From Pseudanabaena sp. Chao 1811 (GTDB lineage Bacteria > Cyanobacteriota > Cyanobacteriia > Pseudanabaenales > Pseudanabaenaceae), in contig NZ_CP101416.1 in assembly GCF_027942295.1 (NCBI RefSeq), forward strand, positions 3,644,501 to 3,708,500: a stretch of 64,000 nucleotides of DNA, written 5' to 3'. Of the stretch, positions 26,694 to 33,626 are shown one piece after another. The position numbers were made by a program, and so were the translations under genes. Below the pieces are notes generated by a model. The model was not told the DNA's origin. It did no database searches and saw only the letters and a list, made by a program, of their open reading frames with translations. How positions within the stretch are numbered: the first letter of the stretch is position 1; each line of letters starts with the position of its first letter.

Positions 26694-27100
26694 TGTAAAA
26701 CTTCCTCTCGTTGAACATCAAAAACCATTATTTGAAGATTGTATTCAGCAACGCTCAGCAGAGTAAATTCTTCCGTAAAGAAACTCTGATGAACTTCCTT
26801 GGGAATAGCTAGAAATAACTGTCGATGAGGTTGTTTAAGTTTTAGGGCAAGTCGGTAGTTGAGAAACTGTCCAAGAGCAGTATGAAACTCAGATAGGGTA
26901 GAAGGCACAAGAAACGTTTTGATCTCAACAGCAATATATTGGTTTTCTTTCTCAGCACCGATCAAACGTTCTGCCCCTAAATCAATTTTTAATTGACGCT
27001 TAGGAATAAATGTCAGAATTAATGGATCATCCGTAATATTCCAACCATCCTTTTGCAGAGCAGTCTTGACAACATCGTGGTAAATATCTTTAGCAGACAT
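26681..27100 (-). CDS. xisH: XisH-family protein
   Basis: 139 residues of the XisH family. It starts SAKDIYHDVVKTALQKDGWNIT. The core KIDLGAERLIGAEKENQYIAVEIKTF has the spacing of a PD-(D/E)xK nuclease-like fold (Asp in DLGAE, then E-x-K in AVEIK), so a DNA-cleaving role is possible but unproven. Expressed upstream of and overlapping xisI. Confidence 0.93.
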   Translation of the reverse strand: MSAKDIYHDVVKTALQKDGWNITDDPLILTFIPKRQLKIDLGAERLIGAEKENQYIAVEIKTFLVPSTLSEFHTALGQFLNYRLALKLKQPHRQLFLAIPKEVHQSFFTEEFTLLSVAEYNLQIMVFDVQREEVLQWIN

Positions 27101-27260
27101 AAGAAAGTTAATAATTGCACAAGTGCTTAACTCCTATTTTACATAATCTGAGATTCATCAACATTTAGCCATAAGACTGTTCCTAGCAGTCCAATCCAAA
27201 ATCCTTGATGCGTTTTAAGAAACTTCTGGCATAATACTAGGGATTTTTTTGAGGCGTGGG

Positions 27261-28835
27261 ATGTCCGAACTAAGAGACTATCAAAAACGGGTCATCGACG
27301 AGATTTATGAAACTTGGCGCATGGGCAAACGGGCGATCTTGCTAGCCATGCCCACAGGTTCAGGCAAAACCCGCACTTTTAGCGAACTCGCCAAACATTT
27401 TTACGATCGCCATCAGCGTGTTCTCCTACTAGTTCACCGTGAAGAACTCCTCTGGCAAGCAAAAAATACTTTAGAAAAAACTTTGCGATCGCCCGTTGGC
27501 ATCATCAAAGCCGATCAGCCCATGCATCTAGCGAATCCTGTGCAATGTGCCTCCGTACAAACCTTGGTGAAACGCCTTGCGAAGCAAGAAATAGATCTAG
27601 GTGAGATTTCTCTTGTGATTGTTGATGAAGCTCACCTTTCCCTTGCCCCAAGTTATTTAAAAATTTTGAGTTACTTTCCCGAAGCCTTAATTTTGGGCGT
27701 TACGGCTACACCTTCGCGACTGGATGGTAGAGGATTTGATCGTCTTTACGAAGCATTAGTCGTAGGACCTTCCGTATCCGAATTAATTTGGCGCGGATTT
27801 CTCGCCGATTACGATGTGCTTGCACCTGAAAGCTTTTTACCTACAGAAGAAGGAATTCGGATTGCAGGGGGTGATTTTAATTCAGCGGACTTAGCAGAGC
27901 GTATTGATCGTCGCTATGTAGCTGGTTGTGCTGTCGATGCATATTTGCGTCATGCCCACTCAAAGCGCTGTGTCGTATTTGCGATCAATTTAGACCATTC
28001 CAAGGCAATCGCCGAACGCTACCGAACCGCAGGCATTGCCGCCGAACATATCGATGGTGAAACTATCCCCAAAGAGCGTCAAGCGATCCTCGAACGCTTT
28101 CGCTCTGGCGAAACTAACGTACTCTGTAATGTCAATTTGTTCACTGAAGGCTTTGATGTTCCCGAAATCGAAGTAATCCAGCTTTGTCGCCCCACTAAGT
28201 CCGTGGCTCTGCATTTGCAAATGCTCGGTCGCGGCTTACGTCCCAAGGGTGGACGCAAAGCACTAGTTATCGATCATGCAGGTAACTGTTTACGTTTAGG
28301 TGGAGCCAAGGCAGAACGGAATTGGACATTGCAGGGTTTAGTAGAAGAAGTTCCTGAGCTAGAACCAGTTTTAGAAGTCTTCACAGAAGAACCTATTACC
28401 GTTATTGCAAAACCACAAATTGATTTACCCAATTTCCCTAAGCGTCGTGTCGAAATTTATGAAACCGATGCCGATTTCTACAACATCCCCACTCATACTG
28501 AACTCGAAACTCATCTAGCTCAACAAACCTATCGTCAACCTACTCAATCAAGACCTATTGCAAATAGACTGCCGCGATCGCCATTAGACTCGCCTCAGCC
28601 CCAGCCACGTCCAGCCGCTCCAAACCGCAAGGTTGCCACCCGTCCATCTCGAAAGGTATCTTCAACCAGCCGAGCTAGCCGCCCATCTCGCCAGTTATCA
28701 CCTTTGCAAAAGGTAAGTAAAGCAGCGATCGAGCTAGCGGAAATGCTTGAAAATATTCTGGTTTGGGTGTGGCGATCGTGGTTTCCTCCTAAACGTCAAA
28801 AAGTCGATGTCTCTCGTAAGTACAAACGTCAGTAA
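27261..28835 (+). CDS. DEAD/DEAH-box superfamily 2 helicase with basic tail
   Basis: SF2 helicase of the SSL2/Irc3-like class. Motif I is MPTGSGKTRTF (residues 30-40), motif II VDEAHLS, motif III GVTATPSR, motif V VNLFTEGFDVP and motif VI MLGRGLRPKGGRKALVIDHAG. About 150 C-terminal residues are Pro/Arg/Ser-rich, basic and probably disordered. I chose the ATG at 27261; the TTG at 27249 is less likely. Likely acts on DNA or RNA; the substrate is unknown. It lies between xisHI and dnaE-N without operon partners. Confidence 0.85.
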   Translation: MSELRDYQKRVIDEIYETWRMGKRAILLAMPTGSGKTRTFSELAKHFYDRHQRVLLLVHREELLWQAKNTLEKTLRSPVGIIKADQPMHLANPVQCASVQTLVKRLAKQEIDLGEISLVIVDEAHLSLAPSYLKILSYFPEALILGVTATPSRLDGRGFDRLYEALVVGPSVSELIWRGFLADYDVLAPESFLPTEEGIRIAGGDFNSADLAERIDRRYVAGCAVDAYLRHAHSKRCVVFAINLDHSKAIAERYRTAGIAAEHIDGETIPKERQAILERFRSGETNVLCNVNLFTEGFDVPEIEVIQLCRPTKSVALHLQMLGRGLRPKGGRKALVIDHAGNCLRLGGAKAERNWTLQGLVEEVPELEPVLEVFTEEPITVIAKPQIDLPNFPKRRVEIYETDADFYNIPTHTELETHLAQQTYRQPTQSRPIANRLPRSPLDSPQPQPRPAAPNRKVATRPSRKVSSTSRASRPSRQLSPLQKVSKAAIELAEMLENILVWVWRSWFPPKRQKVDVSRKYKRQ

Positions 28836-28842
28836 CCTTAAA

Positions 28843-28877
28843 AGTGTGGGTCGCCCACGTAGCGGGCAACCCACACT
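28843..28877 (+). terminator. hairpin after the helicase gene
   Basis: AGTGTGGGTCGCCC pairs with GGGCAACCCACACT (one mismatch) around a 7-base loop, followed by a short T-rich stretch. Candidate terminator. Confidence 0.5.
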
Positions 28878-28995
28878 CTAGTTTTGGTTTTTAATTATGT
28901 TGAACTACTTAGTAGAAGTTTGTCATGTTTTGCATAGCCTCATCGAGCTTAAGATCGTGCTAATCTAGCTACTTAGATTTGATTTGTAGAGCGCT

Positions 28996-31900
28996 ATGAC
29001 TGGATTTGTTGGATTACACGTTCATACCGAGTACAGCCTGCTTGATGGGGCAAGCCAAATTCCTGATCTAGTTAGCCGTGCGGTGGAATTGGGGATGCCT
29101 GCGATCGCCTTAACCGATCATGGGGTGATGTATGGGGCGATCGAACTAATCAAAACCTGCAAATCTAAAGGAATCAAGCCAATTATTGGCAATGAAATGT
29201 ATGTGCTTAATGGGGACATTACTAAGCAAGAGAAAAAGAAAAAATATCACCAATGCGTTCTCGCTAAAGATACACAGGGCTATCGTAATCTCGTCAAATT
29301 AACTTCCATTTCCCATTTGCAAGGCTTTCAAGGGAAAGGAATCTTTGCTCGTCCCTGCATCAGCAAAGATTATCTGCTGCAATATAAAGAAGGTTTGATA
29401 CTTACTTCGGGATGTTTAGCAGGAGAAGTCCCACAGGCAATTATGAAAGGTGATCCTGAAGAAGCGAGACGGGTAGCGGCTTGGTATAAAGAACATTTTG
29501 GCGATGATTATTATTTAGAAATTCAAGATCATGGCTATCCTGAAGATCGGATTGTGAATGTGGAGATTTTCAAGATTGCAAGGGAATTAGATATTCGCGT
29601 CATTGCCACTAATGATTCTCACTTCACCTCTTGCTCCGATGTGGAAGCCCACGATGCGCTACTCTGTATCCAAACAGGAAAGCTAATTTCCGACGAGAAA
29701 CGTCTCCGTTATAGCGGTATGGAATATCTCAAATCCTATGATGAGATGAAGCAGCTATTTCGCGATCATTTGGAAGATGAGTTAATTGAGGAAGCGCTCG
29801 CGAATACCCTCCATGCCGCCAATAAAGTCAAGCCCTACGACCTTATGCGCGATCCCCGTGCTGCTGACTATCCGATTCCTGAAGGACATACTGCGGACAC
29901 CTATTTTGAAGAGGTCACATGGCAAGGTTTACTCCAAAGATTTAATGTCAAAACCCATGCAGAAATTCCTCAAAACTATCAAGAGCGTCTGCGCTTTGAA
30001 TTGGGAATTATCATGCAAATGGGCTTTGCGACTTACTTCCTTGTGGTGTGGGACTATATCAAATATGCTAGAGATAAACAGATTCCTGTAGGTCCGGGGC
30101 GTGGTAGTGCGGCGGGTTCTCTCGTTGCATATTCCTTAGGAATTACGAATATTGACCCGATCCATCATGGACTTCTCTTTGAGAGATTTCTCAATCCTGA
30201 ACGGAAGTCGATGCCTGATATTGATACGGACTTCTGTATCGATCACCGTGGCGAATTGATTGATTATGTGACTCAGCGCTATGGACAGGAAAGGGTCGCG
30301 CAGATTGTTACCTTTAACCGCTTAACTTCTAAAGCTGTGCTTAAGGATGTTGGACGAGTGCTAGATGTGTCCTACAGCGAAGCCGACAAGATGGCGAAGA
30401 TGATTCCTGTGTCGCGTGGCAAACCTGCGAAGTTAAAGGTGATGATTTCGGAGGAGTCGCCAGCACCAGAATTTCGCGATCGCTATAAGCAAGATGCCAA
30501 AGTCTTTGAATGGCTAGACATGGCAATGCGGATCGAAGGTGTGAACAAAAGTTCGGGCGTTCATGCGGCAGGGGTGGTAATTTCTCCGTTTCCATTGGAT
30601 GAAGTTGTACCCTTACAGCGCAGTAATGAAGGGCAAGTGGTCACCCAATACACGATGGAAGATTTAGAATCCCTTGGTCTATTAAAAATGGACTTCTTGG
30701 GATTACGGAACTTAACCACGATTGAGCATACGAGTAAGCTAATTCGAGACAATCAAGATCCGCAATTTCATATTGATGCGATCGCCCCTGATATGTCCAC
30801 GGAGGCAAATCAAAAAACCTATAAGCTCTTAGAAAAAGGCGATCTCGAAGGTGTCTTCCAATTAGAATCGTCAGGTATGAAGCAGATCGTTAAGGATCTC
30901 AAGCCTTCTAATATTGAAGATATCTCTTCAATTCTAGCGCTCTATCGTCCCGGACCTTTAGATGCAGGGCTAATTCCGAAGTTCATCAATCGTAAGCATG
31001 GACGAGAAGCGATCGAATATCAGCACCATACGCTAGAACCTATTCTAAACAATACCTATGGTGTGTTATGTCTTGCTAAAGGAACTTTAATCGCTAGACC
31101 AGATGGCACAAGTACAACAATTGAGAATATTCGCAAGGGTGATCTAATTCTTTCTTCAGATGGGAAGCACGTATGGTCAGCAAAGGTTGCAAAACAATGG
31201 CAAAGCGGCATTAAATCGATTGTTAAAATCACGCTTTCAACAGGCACAGAAATTTACTGCACACCAGAGCATCGTTTTCTCACACCACAAGGCGATCAGT
31301 TTGCCTATGAATTAAAGCCATTGGGCAATATCAAGAATGCTCATGTCAACGGTTCAATCATTTATGAAACTTGGCAAACTTCTAAAAATAATAAATCACT
31401 TAACCCGAATGAAGCCTATCTATTAGGTTTATTAGTTGGTGACGGGCACTTGACCTCTAGTTCTCCTAATATTGCTTGCTCTAGTGAAGAAACTGCTATT
31501 TGGGTTGCTAATCTGATCGCTGAGACATGGAAAGGTGAACCGAAGCATTATTTTCATACCCGTTGCTGGTATGCCTATACAAAGTTCAATACGCAACCAC
31601 AACCAACACCGTTAACTATTTTCATGGATAAAATCTATGGCGGTAGAAATTGGAAAGTTAATTCTAAAGATAAGCACTTACCTGTTGACATAGTTGATTA
31701 TCAAGAACGCGATCGCATTGATGTTTTGCGAGGTCTATGGGATAGCGATGGTTCCTATACGCAAAATCCTTATTTTCGTAGTATTTCTACTCAACTAATT
31801 AAACAAGTAGGACTATTGCTAAGTAGTCTAAAAATTTCCTACTCATTGCATTCAACCCATGTAATGATTACGGACATTGCCCGTTTTTATCAGCTAATTG

Positions 31901-32790
31901 GGGAGCCAAGATTACCCAATAAACTGATTGGAGAGAAAAAGAATAATTTTGTTCCTGTTCCATCTCTAAGAATGCAGGAAGAGTTAGAAGAGGCGATCTC
32001 TACAACAGATCGAGAAAGTCGTAAAACCGCAAAACGTTCTCTGCAATCAGGAGTAATGGTTAAGCCTGTGCGATCGCAATATGCGACAAAAATTACAGGT
32101 TGGGCTGAAGCGTATCAAAAAATTTATACAGAGACATATCTACAGGATGCTCGTCCAGTATTTGTGGTATCCGTTGAAGATTGGGGAGAATCTGAATGCT
32201 TTGATATTGAAATGGCAGATCAAAGTTCTCCCTATTTTCTTGCTAATGGAGTCGTTACTCATAACTGTTATCAAGAGCAGATCATGAAAATGGCTCAGGA
32301 ATTAGCGGGATATTCCCTTGGTGCTGCGGACTTATTGCGTCGAGCGATGGGTAAAAAGAAACCTGAAGAAATGGAAAAACAGCGTTCTATTTTCCTTGAT
32401 GGTTGCGCGAAAAATGGAATTAGAAAAGAAATTTCTAACGATCTCTTCGATCAGATGGTTCTCTTTGCGGAGTATTGCCTCAGTTACGATACTTTGGTGC
32501 GAACTGTGGAATATGGCTTAATGCCCATCGGTAAAATCGTAGAACATCAAATTGAATGTCAGGTTTACAGTGTTGATGAGAATGGATTTGTCTATACGCA
32601 ACCTATTGCTCAATGGCACGATCGCGGCAATCAAGAAGTCTTTGAGTATGAGCTAGAAAATGGCGATCGCATTAAAGCTACCAAGGATCATAAGTTTATG
32701 ACCACTGATGGTGAAATGCTGGCGATCGATGAGATTTTTGAACGTGGGTTAGATTTGGCGATCGCTAGACTAAATGTTCAACTTTACTGA
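28996..32790 (+). CDS. dnaE: DNA polymerase III alpha, N-terminal half, with two intein segments
   Basis: N-terminal product of the split cyanobacterial dnaE. The PHP domain starts [15 protein letters not shown]. The polymerase core has [19 protein letters not shown] and [13 protein letters not shown] with catalytic aspartates. After residue 691 (NTYGVL) a 399-residue intein interrupts the conserved YGVL/CYQEQIM motif. After another 70 extein residues, at FAEY, the N half of the split DnaE intein begins (Cys1161) and runs to the stop. Removing both leaves about 761 extein residues, normal for cyanobacterial DnaE-N. The C-terminal gene is not in this window. The product must be cis-spliced and then trans-spliced to give an active replicase. 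Confidence 0.95.
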   Translation: MTGFVGLHVHTEYSLLDGASQIPDLVSRAVELGMPAIALTDHGVMYGAIELIKTCKSKGIKPIIGNEMYVLNGDITKQEKKKKYHQCVLAKDTQGYRNLVKLTSISHLQGFQGKGIFARPCISKDYLLQYKEGLILTSGCLAGEVPQAIMKGDPEEARRVAAWYKEHFGDDYYLEIQDHGYPEDRIVNVEIFKIARELDIRVIATNDSHFTSCSDVEAHDALLCIQTGKLISDEKRLRYSGMEYLKSYDEMKQLFRDHLEDELIEEALANTLHAANKVKPYDLMRDPRAADYPIPEGHTADTYFEEVTWQGLLQRFNVKTHAEIPQNYQERLRFELGIIMQMGFATYFLVVWDYIKYARDKQIPVGPGRGSAAGSLVAYSLGITNIDPIHHGLLFERFLNPERKSMPDIDTDFCIDHRGELIDYVTQRYGQERVAQIVTFNRLTSKAVLKDVGRVLDVSYSEADKMAKMIPVSRGKPAKLKVMISEESPAPEFRDRYKQDAKVFEWLDMAMRIEGVNKSSGVHAAGVVISPFPLDEVVPLQRSNEGQVVTQYTMEDLESLGLLKMDFLGLRNLTTIEHTSKLIRDNQDPQFHIDAIAPDMSTEANQKTYKLLEKGDLEGVFQLESSGMKQIVKDLKPSNIEDISSILALYRPGPLDAGLIPKFINRKHGREAIEYQHHTLEPILNNTYGVLCLAKGTLIARPDGTSTTIENIRKGDLILSSDGKHVWSAKVAKQWQSGIKSIVKITLSTGTEIYCTPEHRFLTPQGDQFAYELKPLGNIKNAHVNGSIIYETWQTSKNNKSLNPNEAYLLGLLVGDGHLTSSSPNIACSSEETAIWVANLIAETWKGEPKHYFHTRCWYAYTKFNTQPQPTPLTIFMDKIYGGRNWKVNSKDKHLPVDIVDYQERDRIDVLRGLWDSDGSYTQNPYFRSISTQLIKQVGLLLSSLKISYSLHSTHVMITDIARFYQLIGEPRLPNKLIGEKKNNFVPVPSLRMQEELEEAISTTDRESRKTAKRSLQSGVMVKPVRSQYATKITGWAEAYQKIYTETYLQDARPVFVVSVEDWGESECFDIEMADQSSPYFLANGVVTHNCYQEQIMKMAQELAGYSLGAADLLRRAMGKKKPEEMEKQRSIFLDGCAKNGIRKEISNDLFDQMVLFAEYCLSYDTLVRTVEYGLMPIGKIVEHQIECQVYSVDENGFVYTQPIAQWHDRGNQEVFEYELENGDRIKATKDHKFMTTDGEMLAIDEIFERGLDLAIARLNVQLY
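31069..32265 (+). mobile_element. complete LAGLIDADG-type intein inside dnaE-N
   Basis: Coding segment of 399 residues. It starts [13 protein letters not shown] (block A). Block B is TPEHRFLT. Two endonuclease motifs are [12 protein letters not shown] and [12 protein letters not shown]. Block F is [11 protein letters not shown] and block G is NGVVTHN before the +1 Cys of CYQEQ. All splicing residues (Cys1, the TxxH His, penultimate His, terminal Asn, +1 Cys) are present, so it looks splice-competent. Both endonuclease motifs keep an acidic residue, so homing activity is possible. Confidence 0.93.
32476..32787 (+). other. split DnaE intein, N-terminal half (IntN)
   Basis: 104 residues starting [22 protein letters not shown] and including [38 protein letters not shown] and [11 protein letters not shown]. 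It is very close to the well-known Npu/Ssp DnaE IntN, which trans-splices rapidly with IntC. The last seven residues (ARLNVQL...) differ from known family ends, and this tail lies at the boundary of the duplication at 33404. Confidence 0.93.
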
Positions 32791-32832
32791 GTTAAAATCA
32801 GAATAGAATGTAAGCTTTGGGAGCGAAAACTA

Positions 32833-33129
32833 ATGGTTAATGTTTTGCAAATAGGAAATGTTGGTACAGAGCTATCCAAACTCGTCCATGAGGTAAGCGA
32901 TCGTCAAACTCAAATCGTGATTGAATCAGAAGGTAAGCCTGTGGTGGCAATGGTTCGTTATGATTATTTGGTGAATTTACTTGAAGCGTTAGAGGATGCG
33001 ATCGATAGCAAGTTCTTAAAACAGGCTGTTGCTGGTAATGATGAGTTTTTTAGCTTTGAGGACGTTATCGCGGCTCACAATAATGCTCATAACGTAGAGG
33101 TGCGATTAGAGGACTTTGCAAAAGTATGA
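32833..33129 (+). CDS. Phd/YefM-type antitoxin
   Basis: 98 residues. The N-terminal Phd/YefM DNA-binding fold reads ELSKLVHEVSDRQTQIVIESEGKPVVAMVRYDYLVNLLEALEDAID. A flexible acidic tail follows that would wrap the toxin. It should repress its own promoter and neutralise the RelE-type toxin, whose start overlaps its stop by four bases (ATGA). It begins 43 bp after the dnaE-N stop, inside the interval bounded by the two IntN 3' copies. Confidence 0.88.
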   Translation: MVNVLQIGNVGTELSKLVHEVSDRQTQIVIESEGKPVVAMVRYDYLVNLLEALEDAIDSKFLKQAVAGNDEFFSFEDVIAAHNNAHNVEVRLEDFAKV

Positions 33130-33395
33130 GCGATCGCTATACATTACAGTTTGCTAGAGATGCGAAAAAATCGCTTGCAGATTTACAACCAAAACAATTC
33201 AAACAAATTGCAACTAAAATTTTTGCATTGCTAGAAAATCCTCAACCACAGGACTGTAAAGCATTGAAGGGATATCCTAATGGTTATCGTGTTGACTCTG
33301 GTGAGTATCGAATTTTGTATACTTTGGAAGATGGGGAAATTCGGATTTTTAGAGTTGGGAAACGAAATGATGATGAAGTCTATCGCAATTTGTGA
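33126..33395 (+). CDS. RelE/ParE-family toxin
   Basis: 89 residues, RelE/ParE fold. It starts YTLQFARDAKKSLADLQPK, then the core ALKGYPNGYRVDSGEYRILYTLEDGEIRIFRVGKRNDDEVY. The Arg in YRVDSGEYRILY and the final KRNDDEVY are typical of RelE-type mRNA interferases. Overlaps the antitoxin by 4 bp. Whether it cuts ribosome-bound mRNA or poisons gyrase cannot be told from sequence. Confidence 0.9.
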   Translation: MSDRYTLQFARDAKKSLADLQPKQFKQIATKIFALLENPQPQDCKALKGYPNGYRVDSGEYRILYTLEDGEIRIFRVGKRNDDEVYRNL

Positions 33396-33403
33396 TTAGG
33401 GTG

Positions 33404-33491
33404 CATAAGTTTATGACGACTGACGGTGAGATGCTGGCGATCGATGAGATTTTTGAGCGTGGGTTAGATTAGGTGATTGCTAAGGCTTTTT
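33404..33491 (+). pseudogene. second copy of the dnaE-N intein 3' end
   Basis: Nine bases after the toxin stop the sequence resumes [22 protein letters not shown], the same 22 codons as 32689-32754 (offset 715). It then reaches a TAG where the intact copy has TTG, and afterwards VIAKAF and a stop. The four differences before the stop are all synonymous third-position changes. Downstream a TAAAATCAGAATA motif also repeats (32794 and 33532). This is a decayed dnaE-N end, not a functional gene. Confidence 0.85.
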
Positions 33492-33626
33492 AGAGTTGCG
33501 CGATCTTCTTTGGCTTGTTCAATATTATTAAGGTAAAATCAGAATAAATAATGAATTTAGCCTAATTTTTATTGGTTTGATTTATTTGTTGCCACAAAAT
33601 TAGATCTTTCAACAACGGACGAAGAT

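Noticed and set aside
26358-27100. An fdxN-type excision element.
   Set aside because: xisH and xisI are present but no recombinase, nif genes or element borders are visible, so only the gene pair is called.
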